Both the position numbers and the translations under genes were made by a program. From NCBI GenBank assembly GCA_963786945.1, contig CAWBAO010000005.1, positions 682,001 to 746,000 of the forward strand: a stretch of DNA of 64,000 bases, given 5' to 3'. Shown piece by piece: positions 8,982 through 19,191 of the stretch (the first letter of the stretch is position 1; the number at the start of each line of letters is the position of its first letter). The notes under the pieces were generated by a model. It saw only the letters and a program-made list of their open reading frames with translations, had not been told where the DNA came from and searched no databases. Source of the DNA: JADKCZ01 sp963786945 (lineage in GTDB: Bacteria; Myxococcota; Myxococcia; Myxococcales; Anaeromyxobacteraceae).

Positions 8982-11144
8982 CTATGGCCGGGCCGGCGCC
9001 GCGGCCGGGCCGGGCACCGGCGCTGGCACCGGCGCGGGCTCCGGGAAGCCACGCCGGCGCATGAGCGCGCCGACGCCGGCGTCGCGGCCGCGGAAGGCGC
9101 GGTAACCCTCCACCGGATCGACCGAGTTGCCGACCGAGAAGACGTGGTCCTTGAGCCGCCGGGCCACCGCGGCGTCGTAGGGTCCGGTCGCCTCGGTGAA
9201 GGCCTCGAAGGCGTCGGCGCTGATGGTGTCGGCCCAGAGGTAGCTGTAGTAGCCGGCGGCGTACTCGTCGCTGGAGAAGAGGTGGCTGAACTGGGGCAGC
9301 CGGTGGCGCATGGCGATCTGGCGCGGCATGCCGAGCGCCGCCAGGGTCTCCTGCTCGAAGCGGGCCGGGTCGACCGGCCCGGTGGCGAGGTGGATCCGCA
9401 TGTCGACCAGCGCCGAGGCGAGGTACTCCACGGTGGCGAAGCCCTGGTTGAACCGGGCGGCCCGGTCGATCCTGGCCAGCAGCTCCCTGGGCATGGGGGC
9501 GCCGGTCTTCACGTGCCGCGCGAACCGGGAGAGGACCTCCGGCGTGGGGAGCCAGCGCTCCAGGATCTGCGACGGGAACTCGACGTAGTCGTTCGGCACC
9601 GAGGTCCCGGAGACCTTCGGGTAGGTGACGTTGGAGGCGAGGCCGTGCAGCGCGTGGCCGAACTCGTGGAAGAGGGTGTCGGCGTCGTCCCAGCCGATCA
9701 GCACCGGCTCGCCGGGCGCCCCCTTCACGAAGTTGGAGTTGTTGGAGACGATGGTGGTGATCTCGCCGTCGAACCGCTCCTGGTCCCGGTAGGCGCTCAT
9801 CCAGGCGCCCGAGCGCTTGCCCGCCCGGGCGTAGGGGTCGAAGTACCAGAGGCCGACCAGCCGGCCGGTGCCGTCCTTGACCTGCCAGGCCCGCACGTCG
9901 GGGTGGACGACCGGGACGCCCGGCGCCGGCGTGAAGTGCAGGTCGAAGAGCTGGCCCGCCACCCAGAACATGCCCTCGCGGAGCTGCTCCAGCTGCAGGT
10001 AGGGCTTCACCTCGGCCTCGTCCAGGTCGTACTTCTGCTTGCGGACCCTCTCGGCGTAGTAGCGGTAGTCCCACGGCTCGATGGCCAGCCTGGCACCGTC
10101 CTGGTCGGCGATGGCCTGCATGTCGGCCACCTCCTCGCCGACCCGGGCGACCGCCGCCGGCCAGACCGCCTCCATGAGCCCGATGGCACGCTCCGGCGTC
10201 CTGGCCATGGCGTCCTCGGTGCTCCAGTGGGCGTGGGTGCGGTAGCCGAGCAGCCGGGCCCGCTCGCCGCGCAGCTGGAGGATCTCGGTGATGATCCTCT
10301 TGTTGTCGCGGGCGTCGCCGTGGTCGCCGCGGGAGACGAACATCTTCCAGGCCCGCTCGCGCAGCGCCCGGTTGGTCGAGTTGGAGAGGAAGGGCTCGAC
10401 GCTGGAGCGGGTGTTGGAGACCACCCATCGGCCGGGGAGCCCGGCCGCGGCGGCCGCCGCCGAGGCCGCGGCGCGATACGAGGCCGGCAGGCCGGCCAGG
10501 TCCGCCTCCCGCTCGATCACCAGGCGCAGCTCCGACTCCTCGCCGAGCAGGTTCTGCGAGAAGGCGGTGAAGAGGCTGGCGAGCCGCTGGTTGATGGCCG
10601 CGACCCGCAGCTTGGACGCCGCGTCGAGGCGCGCGCCGGCCCGGACGTAGGAGTTCCAGTAGACCCAGCTGAGCCGCTTCTGCTCGGGCGTGAGGCCGGA
10701 CTTCTCGCGGGCGTCGTAGACGGCCTGGATCCGGGCGAAGAGCCTCTCGTCCTGGACGATGCGATCGCGGTGGGCCGCCAGCCGCGGGTCCATCTCGGTC
10801 TCGACGGCCTGGAAGCCGGGGGTGCTCATGGTGCCGCCGAAGACGTCGTAGACGGCCCGGACCCGGGCGAGCGGGCGGCCGGATCGCTCCAGGGCGGCGA
10901 TGGTGTTGTCGAAGGTGGCGGGCTCGGGGTTCCCGGCGATGGCCTGGATCTCGGCCAGCTGGGCCGCCATGGCCGCCTCGAGGGCCGGCTTGAACTGCGC
11001 CACCTCGACCCGGTCGAAGGGCGGGACGCCGCCGTAGGGGCCGGCCCACGGGGCCAGCAGCGGATTGGCCGGTGCGGCGGACGTGGTCGGGGCGGCGGTC
11101 AGCATCAGGGCGCAGGCGAGCGTGGAGAGGAGCATGGGCGGCAT
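8982..11144 (-). CDS. M3-family zinc metallopeptidase (peptidyl-dipeptidase Dcp-like), exported
   Basis: A protein of about 720 residues of the thimet oligopeptidase/Dcp family, which cleaves short peptides. The zinc site HEFGH is in TLFHEFGHALHG, with the third ligand Glu in the VPNDYVEFPSQ segment about 25 residues on. The closing region has the family substrate-binding Tyr/His pattern (FSSDEYAAGYYSYLWAD). A signal peptide (MLLSTLACALMLTAAPTTSAAPA) directs it to the periplasm. The ATG at 11144 gives MPPMLLST; the next ATG at 11135 is an alternative. The frame is open to 11234, but that part does not look like protein. A Pro/Ala-rich tail ends the protein. Likely role: turnover of periplasmic peptides. 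Confidence 0.88.
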   Translation of the reverse strand: MPPMLLSTLACALMLTAAPTTSAAPANPLLAPWAGPYGGVPPFDRVEVAQFKPALEAAMAAQLAEIQAIAGNPEPATFDNTIAALERSGRPLARVRAVYDVFGGTMSTPGFQAVETEMDPRLAAHRDRIVQDERLFARIQAVYDAREKSGLTPEQKRLSWVYWNSYVRAGARLDAASKLRVAAINQRLASLFTAFSQNLLGEESELRLVIEREADLAGLPASYRAAASAAAAAAGLPGRWVVSNTRSSVEPFLSNSTNRALRERAWKMFVSRGDHGDARDNKRIITEILQLRGERARLLGYRTHAHWSTEDAMARTPERAIGLMEAVWPAAVARVGEEVADMQAIADQDGARLAIEPWDYRYYAERVRKQKYDLDEAEVKPYLQLEQLREGMFWVAGQLFDLHFTPAPGVPVVHPDVRAWQVKDGTGRLVGLWYFDPYARAGKRSGAWMSAYRDQERFDGEITTIVSNNSNFVKGAPGEPVLIGWDDADTLFHEFGHALHGLASNVTYPKVSGTSVPNDYVEFPSQILERWLPTPEVLSRFARHVKTGAPMPRELLARIDRAARFNQGFATVEYLASALVDMRIHLATGPVDPARFEQETLAALGMPRQIAMRHRLPQFSHLFSSDEYAAGYYSYLWADTISADAFEAFTEATGPYDAAVARRLKDHVFSVGNSVDPVEGYRAFRGRDAGVGALMRRRGFPEPAPVPAPVPGPAAAPARP

Positions 11145-11329
11145 GGCCTCGTTGGCGGGGCGGTGGGCTGGACGGGTCTCAAGGTGGCCTCGACGGGTTC
11201 TCGGTGGACCTGGCTCCGAGGGGCGAGGAGACATCGGTCACTGTACCCAAGGCTCACGCCCTTGGGGGGTGGCTTCGGCAAGCCATCGGGGCGTCCAGCG
11301 GCCGGTCCGCACCGTCCCTCGAACGTCCG

Positions 11330-11343
11330 ATAATATGTATTAT
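11330..11343. repeat. AT-rich inverted repeat, operator- or promoter-like
   Basis: ATAATA-TG-TATTAT: two perfect 6-base arms around two bases, in a region otherwise above 65% GC. It contains -10-like hexamers on both strands (TAATAT, TATTAT). It could be a dimeric repressor site or a divergent promoter core; no partner -35 is convincing. Confidence 0.45.
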
Positions 11344-11373
11344 GGTGACTAGCGATCTGGGCTGCTGTGACCT

Positions 11374-11392
11374 GAACTACTCTGGGTCGGGA
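11374..11392 (+). repeat. GAACTACTCTGGG repeat, copy 1
   Basis: GAACTACTCTGGGTCGGGA. It shares a 12-base core (AACTACTCTGGG) with copies at 11465 and 20462, all in the same orientation and all upstream of a plus-strand gene. Confidence 0.6.
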
Positions 11393-11464
11393 CTCCACCG
11401 GGCGCTCTTCCCCGGCCTCCCGGCACGATGTTCCCTTGGAGTTCCGAGAGGTTCCATCCCGCCA

Positions 11465-11482
11465 AACTACTCTGGGACCGGA
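11465..11482 (+). repeat. GAACTACTCTGGG repeat, copy 2
   Basis: AACTACTCTGGGACCGGA, about 90 bases after copy 1 and about 97 bases before the ribA start. Core identical to the other copies; the flanks differ slightly. Confidence 0.6.
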
Positions 11483-11561
11483 GCGCACGATCCGCTTGCC
11501 GCGCCGCGCCGCAGGCGCCATATCCCTCCGCAGGACCATGCCGGTCCGGGGAGCGGTGCCG

Positions 11562-12233
11562 ATGAGCGAGAACGTGGTGGCGATGCCGGAGCGGAACGGC
11601 CGGCGGGAGACCCAGCTCCTCGAGCTCTACGCCGAGGCCCCGCTCCCCACCCACCGCGGCGACTTCAGGACCGTGGTCTTCCGCGAGAAGCAGACCGGCC
11701 TGGAGCACGTCGCCCTGGTCAAGGGCGACGTCGCCGGCGAGGGCACCCTCGCCCGCATCCACTCGGAGTGCCTGACCTCCGAGGTGCTGGGCTCCCTGAA
11801 GTGCGACTGCCGCGCCCAGCTCGACCGCGCCCTCGACGCCATCGCCGCCCAGGGGCGCGGCGTGCTCCTCTACCTCCGCCAGGAGGGGCGCGGCATCGGC
11901 CTGGGGAACAAGATCCGCGCCTACGCCCTCCAGGCCCGGGGCCACGACACCTACCAGGCCAACCGGCTGCTCGGCTTCGGCGACGACCTGCGCCGCTACG
12001 ACGTGGCCGCCGAGATGCTGCGGCGGCTCGGCGTCCGCAGCGTCCAGCTCATCACCAACAACCCGCTCAAGGTGGAGGGGCTGGTCCAGGCCGGGGTCAG
12101 GGTCCGCCGGCGCGTGGCCCTTCCCTCGCCCTCCAACCCCCACTCGGAGGCCTACCTGCGCGTGAAGCGGGAGCAGACCGGCCACCTCATCACCACCGAC
12201 GACGACCTGGCCGTCTCCGGCACGGGCTCCTAG
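11562..12233 (+). CDS. ribA: GTP cyclohydrolase II
   Basis: A protein of about 223 residues catalysing the first step of riboflavin synthesis: GTP to 2,5-diamino-6-ribosylamino-pyrimidinone phosphate, formate and pyrophosphate. The zinc-binding cysteines lie in HSECLTSEVLGSLKCDCRAQL. The catalytic block LYLRQEGRGIGLGNKIRAYALQ and the NNPLKVEGL segment are also present. It is a stand-alone RibA, without a fused RibB domain. I chose the ATG at 11562 because GGGGAG lies eight bases upstream; in-frame ATGs at 11538 and 11583 are alternatives. It is isolated from other rib genes here. The upstream region has repeats and an AT-rich inverted repeat that may govern it. Confidence 0.92.
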   Translation: MSENVVAMPERNGRRETQLLELYAEAPLPTHRGDFRTVVFREKQTGLEHVALVKGDVAGEGTLARIHSECLTSEVLGSLKCDCRAQLDRALDAIAAQGRGVLLYLRQEGRGIGLGNKIRAYALQARGHDTYQANRLLGFGDDLRRYDVAAEMLRRLGVRSVQLITNNPLKVEGLVQAGVRVRRRVALPSPSNPHSEAYLRVKREQTGHLITTDDDLAVSGTGS

Positions 12234-12265
12234 GCGCACCGGACCCGGCCCGGCCCCGCCGCCGC

Positions 12266-13414
12266 TCATGGGTCGCGCAGCAGCTGCCGGGCGATCACCA
12301 GCCGCTGGATCTCGCTGGTCCCCTCGTAGATGGTCTGGACCCGCGCGTCGCGGAACAGCTTGGCCACCGGGTACTCCTCGGTGTAGCCGTAGCCGCCGAA
12401 GATCTGCACCGCCCGGTCGACCACCCGCTGCGCGGCCTCGCTGGCGAAGAGCTTGGCCATCGAGGCGGCGTGCGTGAACGGCTGCCCCGCCTCCTTGATC
12501 GACGCCGCCCGCAGGGTCATGAGCCGGGCCGCGTCGTGGGCGGTGGCCATGTCGGCCAGCATGAAGGCGATGGCCTGGTGCTCGGCGATGGGCTTGCCGA
12601 AGGTGGTCCGCTCCCGGGCATGGGCCCGGGCGGCCTCGAAGGCCGCGCGCATGGTGCCGGTGGCCTGGGCGGCGATGCCGATCCGGCCGCCGTCCAGCGC
12701 CGAGAGCGCCACCGCCAGCCCCTGCCCGATGCTGCCCAGCCGGGCCTCGTCGGGCAGCTCCACGCCGTCGAAGGTGAGCGACACGGTGGACGAGGCCCGC
12801 TGGCCCAGCTTCTCCTCGTGCCGCCCCACGCTGAACCCCGGCATGCCCGGCTCGACCAGGAAGGCGGTCACCGCCTTGCCGCCGCCCAGCGCGGGCTCGG
12901 TCCGGGCCCAGACCACCAGCACGCCGGCCACGTCCCCGCTGGTGATCCACTGCTTGGCGCCGTCCAGCACCCAGCGGTCGCCGCGCCGCGCCGCGCGGGT
13001 GGTGACCGCCGAGGCGTCGCTCCCGGCCCCGGCCTCGGAGAGCCCGAAGGCCCCGGCCAGGTACTCGCCCGAGGCCAGCCGGGGCAGGTGGCGCGCCTTC
13101 TGCTCCGGCGAGCCGTACTTGGCGATGGTCTCGGCCACCATGTTGGTGACCCCGACGATCACCGCCACCGAGGCGTCGGCGGCCGCCAGCTCCATCATGG
13201 CCAGCGCGGCGGCCACCGCGCCCGCCTCGGAGCCGCCGTGCTCGGCCGGCACGTTGACGGCCAGCAGCCCCAGCGCCCCCAGCCCGCGGATCAGCTCGGC
13301 GGGGAAGGCGCCGCCCCGGTCGTTGGCCGCCGCGGCCGGCGCGATCCGCTCCCGGGCGTAGGCCCTGGCCGTGGCCGCCACGGCCGCCTGGTCTTCGGTG
13401 GGCTCCAGGGTCAT
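12266..13414 (-). CDS. acyl-CoA dehydrogenase (second copy in the operon)
   Basis: A 382-residue FAD-dependent acyl-CoA dehydrogenase that introduces the trans-2 double bond into acyl-CoA and passes electrons to ETF. Family signatures are present: AFGLSEAGAGSDASA near the FAD site, ITSGDVAGVLVVWA, and the C-terminal QIFGGYGYTEEYPVAKLFRDARVQTIYEGTSEIQ, cut here into its known blocks. That last block holds the catalytic Glu (YEGTSE). It follows the first acyl-CoA dehydrogenase after 21 bases and closes the operon, ending convergently with ribA. It diverges clearly from its neighbour, so the two probably differ in chain-length or branched-chain preference. ETF genes are not in the window. Confidence 0.9.
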   Translation of the reverse strand: MTLEPTEDQAAVAATARAYARERIAPAAAANDRGGAFPAELIRGLGALGLLAVNVPAEHGGSEAGAVAAALAMMELAAADASVAVIVGVTNMVAETIAKYGSPEQKARHLPRLASGEYLAGAFGLSEAGAGSDASAVTTRAARRGDRWVLDGAKQWITSGDVAGVLVVWARTEPALGGGKAVTAFLVEPGMPGFSVGRHEEKLGQRASSTVSLTFDGVELPDEARLGSIGQGLAVALSALDGGRIGIAAQATGTMRAAFEAARAHARERTTFGKPIAEHQAIAFMLADMATAHDAARLMTLRAASIKEAGQPFTHAASMAKLFASEAAQRVVDRAVQIFGGYGYTEEYPVAKLFRDARVQTIYEGTSEIQRLVIARQLLRDP

Positions 13415-13435
13415 CGGGACGGGTCCGGCCCGTGC

Positions 13436-14578
<1,143 letters not shown>

Positions 14579-14632
14579 GTGACGATCCTCTCTGTCGGCG
14601 CCCCTCGGGGTCGCCGCGCGGGTGGCGGGAAG

Positions 14633-15418
<786 letters not shown>

Positions 15419-15429
15419 GTGGGCGCCCC

Positions 15430-16278
15430 TCAGTACTGGTAGAAGCCGCGGCCGGACTTGCGCCCCAGCCAGCCGGCCGCCACGTAGGTCCGCAGCAGCG
15501 CCGCCGGACGGTACTTGTCGTCGCCCAGCTCGCGGTGGAGCACCTCGGCGATGGAGAGGCAGGTGTCGAGGCCGATGAAGTCGGCCAGGGTGAGCGGCCC
15601 CATGGGGTGGTTGAGGCCCAGCTTGACGCCGGTGTCGATGTCCTCGGCCGAGGCCAGCCCCTCCTGCAGCGCGAAGCAGGCCTCGTTGATGAGCGGGATG
15701 AGGATCCGGTTGACGATGAAGCCGGGGACGTCCTTCGAGGTGACCACGGTCTTGCCGAACTTCTTCGCCAGCGCGGTGATGGCCTGGTAGGTGGCGTCGG
15801 AGGTCTGCAGCCCGCGGATGATCTCGATGAGCGCCATCACCGGCGGCGGGTTCATGAAGTGCATGCCGATGAACTGCGTGGGCCGCCGGGTCACCGCGGC
15901 CAGCGCGGTGATGGAGATCGAGCTGGTGTTGGAGGCCAGCAGGGCCTCGGGGCGCAGCAGGCCGTCCAGCCTCCTGAAGACCTCGGCCTTCACCTGCAGG
16001 TTCTCGACGATGGCCTCGATGGCGAGGTCGGCCGGGGCACAGTCGTCGAGGCCGGCGGCGGGCCGGATGCGGGCCAGCACGGCCTCGCGGTCGGCGGCCT
16101 GCAGCTTCCCCTTCTCCACCAGCCTGGCCAGGCTGGCGCCCAGCTTGTCGTGGGCCTTCCTGGCCAGATCCGGCGAGGCGTCGGCCAGGATGACCTTCAG
16201 CCCGGCCTGCGCGGCCACCTGGGCGATGCCGCTGCCCATCTGCCCAGCGCCCACCACCGCCATGGTCTCGATCGCCAC
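15430..16278 (-). CDS. hbd: 3-hydroxyacyl-CoA (3-hydroxybutyryl-CoA) dehydrogenase
   Basis: A protein of about 282 residues that oxidises L-3-hydroxyacyl-CoA with NAD+. The Rossmann fingerprint is VVGAGQMGSGIAQ near the N-terminus. The catalytic His lies in FIGMHFMNPPPVM and the C-terminal domain holds NHPMGPLTLADFIGLD. This is the single-domain short-chain form, not the fused FadB type. I prefer the GTG at 16278 (VAIETMAVVG) because a GGTGGGGGT segment lies just upstream; the GTG at 16290 and the ATG at 16263 are alternatives. It is the first gene of the operon behind the promoter at 16309-16337. Confidence 0.92.
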   Translation of the reverse strand: MAIETMAVVGAGQMGSGIAQVAAQAGLKVILADASPDLARKAHDKLGASLARLVEKGKLQAADREAVLARIRPAAGLDDCAPADLAIEAIVENLQVKAEVFRRLDGLLRPEALLASNTSSISITALAAVTRRPTQFIGMHFMNPPPVMALIEIIRGLQTSDATYQAITALAKKFGKTVVTSKDVPGFIVNRILIPLINEACFALQEGLASAEDIDTGVKLGLNHPMGPLTLADFIGLDTCLSIAEVLHRELGDDKYRPAALLRTYVAAGWLGRKSGRGFYQY

Positions 16279-16308
16279 GCGCACCCCCACCGGAAGTTCG
16301 GTCCTCGC

Positions 16309-16337
16309 ATGTAAGGGAACGTCCGCGCGCTTGTCAA
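16309..16337 (-). promoter_or_regulatory. near-consensus sigma70 promoter of the hbd operon
   Basis: Reading on the minus strand: TTGACA (16337-16332), a 17-base spacer and TTACAT (16314-16309). This is the best -35 in the window. Transcription would start about 25 bases before the hbd start codon. No FadR- or PsrA-like operator was recognised. Confidence 0.75.
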
Positions 16338-16433
16338 CGCGCGACTTCGTCCCCCGCGCCGCCCCTGGTCGCCCTGCCCGCTTGACGCCCGTCAGGGGCC
16401 GCCTGGCCGCGGCTGCGGCCGTCGGCCCCGGGC

Positions 16434-16835
16434 TCAGCCGCCGGCGGGACCCTCGGCCGGGCGCGCCTTCACCTCGGCCTTCACGTCCGGCCGCGGCTCA
16501 CCCTGCTCGTCGGGCCGCACCCGGATCTCCGCCTTCACCTCGACCACCATGGACGAGAGCGCGCGGGTCACCTCGCGCCGCACCGCCTCCGACTCGAAGA
16601 AGCGACGGACCTCCTCCGAGAAGACGCGCAGCACCTCGTCCTTGGCGCCGCTGGCCTGGGCGCCGAGGTAGCCGACCAGCTCCTTGGGGAGCTTCCACTC
16701 CCGGGCCAGCTTGCGGGCCCCCTCCTCGGTGAGGAAGAGGGCTCCCATCCCGGTCAGCAGCGCCTTTCGCAGGGCGTCCTGCAGCCCCCTGGTCCCGGCC
16801 TCGGTCCCCGGCTCGTCTCCGCGTGGATCGTCCAT
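16434..16835 (-). CDS. conserved hypothetical protein, small and soluble
   Basis: A 133-residue protein with no signal peptide. The middle is helical (LQDALRKALLTGMGALFLTEEG, then KLPKELVGYLGAQASGAKDEVLRVFSEEVRRFFES). The tail is basic and acidic in alternation (EVKAEIRVRPDEQGEPRPDVKAEVKARPAEG). The helix-rich core with a charged Pro/Ala tail is reminiscent of phasin-type granule proteins, but I do not claim it. The ATG at 16835 is supported by GGAGGG five bases upstream. It follows mrp by 23 bases on the same strand and is probably co-transcribed with it. Confidence 0.6.
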   Translation of the reverse strand: MDDPRGDEPGTEAGTRGLQDALRKALLTGMGALFLTEEGARKLAREWKLPKELVGYLGAQASGAKDEVLRVFSEEVRRFFESEAVRREVTRALSSMVVEVKAEIRVRPDEQGEPRPDVKAEVKARPAEGPAGG

Positions 16836-16858
16836 GGCGCCCTCCGGCACCGCGGATC

Positions 16859-17947
16859 TTACCCCCGCGCCGCCTGCTGACCAATCACCGGCAGCCGCGG
16901 GGCCTTGACCACCTGCTGGCTGACCGAGCCGGCCACCTGCTTGGCCACCTCGATGAAGGCCCTGGCCTGCACGCTGTCGGGCGCGCCCGCCACCACCGGG
17001 AGCCCCTTGTCGCCGCCGACGCGGATGGCGAGGTCGAGGGGGATCTCGCCGAGGAAGCGGATCCCCATCTTCTCGGCGGCGTCCTTGACGCCGCCCTTGT
17101 CGAAGATGGGCGTCTCGGCGTGGCAGTGCGGGCAGACGAAGGCCGACATGTTCTCGACGATGCCGAGGATGGGGACCGAGACCTTGTCGAACATCAGCTT
17201 GGCCCGGATCACGTCGGCCAGGGCCACGTCCTGCGGGGTCGAGACCAGCACCACGCCGGCCGCCTTGACGTTCTGGGCGATGGTCAGCGGGATGTCGCCG
17301 GTGCCGGGCGGCAGGTCGAGCACCAGGTAGTCGAGCTCGCCCCAGTCCACCTCGCGCAGCAGCTGCAGCAGCGCGCCGGTGGCCATCGGGCCGCGCCAGA
17401 TGAGGGCCTGGTCGGGGTCGACCAGGAAGCCGATCGACATGACGTCGACGCCGTGGGCGCGCAGCGGCGTGATCCGCTTGCCGTCCCTGGAGGTGGGCTT
17501 CTCGGTGACGCCGGTGAGGATGGGCACCGAAGGGCCGTAGATGTCGGCGTCGAGGATGCCCACCTTGGCGCCCAGCTGGGCCAGCGCCACCGCCAGGTTG
17601 ATGGAGACGGTGCTCTTGCCCACGCCGCCCTTGCCCGCGCCCACCAGGATGATGTTCTTCACGCCGGGCGTCATGCTCCCGCCCATGGCCCCGGGGGCGG
17701 AGCGGACCTGGGCTCCCCAGGTGATCTTCACGGCGGTGGCGCCGGCGCCCTTGAGGGCCGCCTCCACGTCCCTGCCGATGGTGTCCTTGAGCGGGCAGGC
17801 CGGGGTGGTCAGCTCCACCTTGAGGGAGACGGTGGTCCCCTCCACGGCGAGGTCCTTGACCATCCCGAGGGCGACCAGGTCCCGGTGCAGCTCGGGGTCG
17901 TTGACCTTCTTCAGGGCTTCCAGCGCGGCGTTCTTGTCGATGGCCAT
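16859..17947 (-). CDS. mrp: Mrp/ApbC-type P-loop ATPase, Fe-S cluster carrier
   Basis: A 362-residue Fe-S carrier of the Mrp/Nbp35 family. Residues 1-95 form the MIP18/DUF59 domain (LKKVNDPELHRDLVALGMVKDL). The ATPase domain has the deviant Walker A GAGKGGVGKST, DADIYGPSVPIL and the switch LVLDLPPGTGD. A CPHC motif (VCPHCHAETPIF) provides the two cysteines that bridge a cluster in the dimer. The length is normal. The start at 17947 lies ten bases after a TATAAG element with a matching -35, so the leader would be only a few bases. No isc or suf genes are nearby. Confidence 0.93.
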   Translation of the reverse strand: MAIDKNAALEALKKVNDPELHRDLVALGMVKDLAVEGTTVSLKVELTTPACPLKDTIGRDVEAALKGAGATAVKITWGAQVRSAPGAMGGSMTPGVKNIILVGAGKGGVGKSTVSINLAVALAQLGAKVGILDADIYGPSVPILTGVTEKPTSRDGKRITPLRAHGVDVMSIGFLVDPDQALIWRGPMATGALLQLLREVDWGELDYLVLDLPPGTGDIPLTIAQNVKAAGVVLVSTPQDVALADVIRAKLMFDKVSVPILGIVENMSAFVCPHCHAETPIFDKGGVKDAAEKMGIRFLGEIPLDLAIRVGGDKGLPVVAGAPDSVQARAFIEVAKQVAGSVSQQVVKAPRLPVIGQQAARG

Positions 17948-17957
17948 GGGCGGGGGA

Positions 17958-17986
17958 CTTATAACCGCGGGCTGCCGGCCGGACAA
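17958..17986 (-). promoter_or_regulatory. sigma70-type promoter of mrp
   Basis: On the minus strand: TTGTCC (17986-17981), 17-base spacer, TATAAG (17963-17958). The ATG of mrp is ten bases beyond the -10, so the mRNA should have a leader of about three bases. Near-consensus -10 for such a GC-rich genome. Confidence 0.65.
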
Positions 17987-18006
17987 TGCTCGTTCGCGCC
18001 CGGGCC

Positions 18007-19125
18007 TCAGTCCTCCCGGAGCGGCACCAGCTCGCTCCCGGCCCCGGGCGGCTGGACGCGGATCTCGGCCTCGTCGCCGAGGCGGCCGATCAGGTTCACC
18101 TCGACGTCCAGGAAGCGCCGGATCACCGCGGCGGTCCCCGTGAGGTGGGGCGAGAGGGTGCTGGTGGTGAAGCGGGTCACCGGGACCACCCCGGGCGGCC
18201 CGGGGACCAGGCCCGCCGCCAGCAGCGCCGCCGGCACCAGGAGCTGGTCGGCCAGCTGGGTGTCCACCGCGCCGCCGCGGGCGAGGTGGTCGTGGAAGGA
18301 CGCCACCGCCGCGGCAGCCGCGCCCTCCGCGGCGCGGTCGCCGGCCCGGGTGGCGCCGTGGCCCGACTTGATCCGCTCGAAGCTGGCCACCACCAGGGTG
18401 TGGCGCCCTCGCGAGCCGCGCACCGGGAGCGCCAGCCGCTCCGCCTCCGACGTCACCCCGAGGGCGGTGAGCGCCTTCTGGGCGTGGGCCGCCTCGGCGA
18501 CCGCCTCGGCGTGGGGAAGCCCACCCACCATGGCCAGCACCTCCACCTCCCGCAGCAGGCCACGGTGGCGCAGGTCGAGCGGGGGCATGGGTCGGGCCGG
18601 ATCGATGCGGGCCGTCATGACGCCGCCGCCCTCGGGAGGGAAGCCGGCCGCCTGCAGGCCGAGCTCGAGAGGGAAGCCCAGCCGGGCCATGGCCGGCGCC
18701 CAGACCAGCGCCAGGTCGTGGAAGCTGGGCGCCCGGTCCTGGTGCGTGGCGCCGGCGATGGTGAGCGTCGACGGGCCTCCGGCCAGGGCCAGCGGCCAGC
18801 ACAGGGTCTGGAGCAGGAGCGGTGCCGATCCGGCGCTCCCCAGGTCGAAGCGCCAGTCGCCGGGCACCACCCGCCGCCGCGGTGCGAAGGAGAGCCGCTG
18901 CCCCCCGACCTCGTCGCCCGACAGCTCGGCGTCGCAGAGCCTGGCGGCCGCCCGCGCCGCCTCGACGTGCCAGGGGCGCAAGCCCGCCCTCTCCCGTCCC
19001 GCCCGGATGCGGGTGAGGCCGAACGGCTTGCCGGTGACGCAGGAGAGCGAGAGCGCGGTCCGCAGCAGCTGGCCGCTCCCCTCGCCCTGGGTGCCGTCGA
19101 TCAGGATGGGCAGCTCCTCGGCCAT
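18007..19125 (-). CDS. rtcA: RNA 3'-terminal phosphate cyclase
   Basis: A 372-residue RtcA that converts RNA 3'-phosphate to a 2',3'-cyclic phosphate through an adenylated enzyme. The N-terminus has the family signature IDGTQGEGSGQLLRTAL, followed by IRAGRERAGLRPWHVEA. The C-terminal part contains DQLLVPAAL and the segment SPHLTG, which holds the His expected to accept AMP. The length fits bacterial RtcA (about 340-370). No rtcB ligase or rtcR regulator is in the window. The start codon lies six bases beyond a TAGAGT element, back-to-back with the promoter of the transporter gene at 19192. Confidence 0.92.
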   Translation of the reverse strand: MAEELPILIDGTQGEGSGQLLRTALSLSCVTGKPFGLTRIRAGRERAGLRPWHVEAARAAARLCDAELSGDEVGGQRLSFAPRRRVVPGDWRFDLGSAGSAPLLLQTLCWPLALAGGPSTLTIAGATHQDRAPSFHDLALVWAPAMARLGFPLELGLQAAGFPPEGGGVMTARIDPARPMPPLDLRHRGLLREVEVLAMVGGLPHAEAVAEAAHAQKALTALGVTSEAERLALPVRGSRGRHTLVVASFERIKSGHGATRAGDRAAEGAAAAAVASFHDHLARGGAVDTQLADQLLVPAALLAAGLVPGPPGVVPVTRFTTSTLSPHLTGTAAVIRRFLDVEVNLIGRLGDEAEIRVQPPGAGSELVPLRED

Positions 19126-19131
19126 GGCCGG

Positions 19132-19137
19132 ACTCTA
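19132..19137 (-). promoter_or_regulatory. -10 element before rtcA (leaderless start)
   Basis: On the minus strand TAGAGT, followed by six bases and the rtcA ATG (19125). No clear -35. It faces away from a similar element at 19181-19186, so the 66-base gap appears to hold two divergent leaderless promoters. Confidence 0.45.
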
Positions 19138-19180
19138 GCGCCCCCGCGCGCGCTGGAGGGCCGGCCCTCGGGGGGCGTGC

Positions 19181-19186
19181 TAGAGA
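19181..19186 (+). promoter_or_regulatory. extended -10 element before the transporter gene (leaderless start)
   Basis: CGTGC-TAGAGA-TTGGC-ATG: the hexamer at 19181-19186 ends five bases before the ATG at 19192. It is nearly identical to the block before era (CGTGC-TAGAGA-GTGGC-GTG). No Shine-Dalgarno sequence is present. Confidence 0.5.
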
Positions 19187-19191
19187 TTGGC

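Larger units (their letters stand above)
11145..11561. other. 417-base divergent intergenic region (M3 peptidase / ribA)
   Basis: No gene is supported here; the long open frames across it lack protein-like composition. It holds an AT-rich inverted repeat at 11330-11343, two copies of a GAACTACTCTGGG-type repeat (11374-11392 and 11465-11482), and presumably the promoters of both flanking genes. It is clearly less GC-rich around 11325-11350 than anything nearby. No riboflavin (FMN) riboswitch pattern was recognised. Confidence 0.6.

Noticed and set aside
8982..9065. Possible misread end of the M3 peptidase (Pro/Ala tail)
   Set aside because: The tail is low in complexity, but the frame is continuous and similar tails occur on other exported proteins here, such as Lon and the lipoprotein.
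16381..16400. TTGACG with a small TGACG/CGTCA palindrome on the plus strand
   Set aside because: No -10 at a suitable distance and no plus-strand gene follows.
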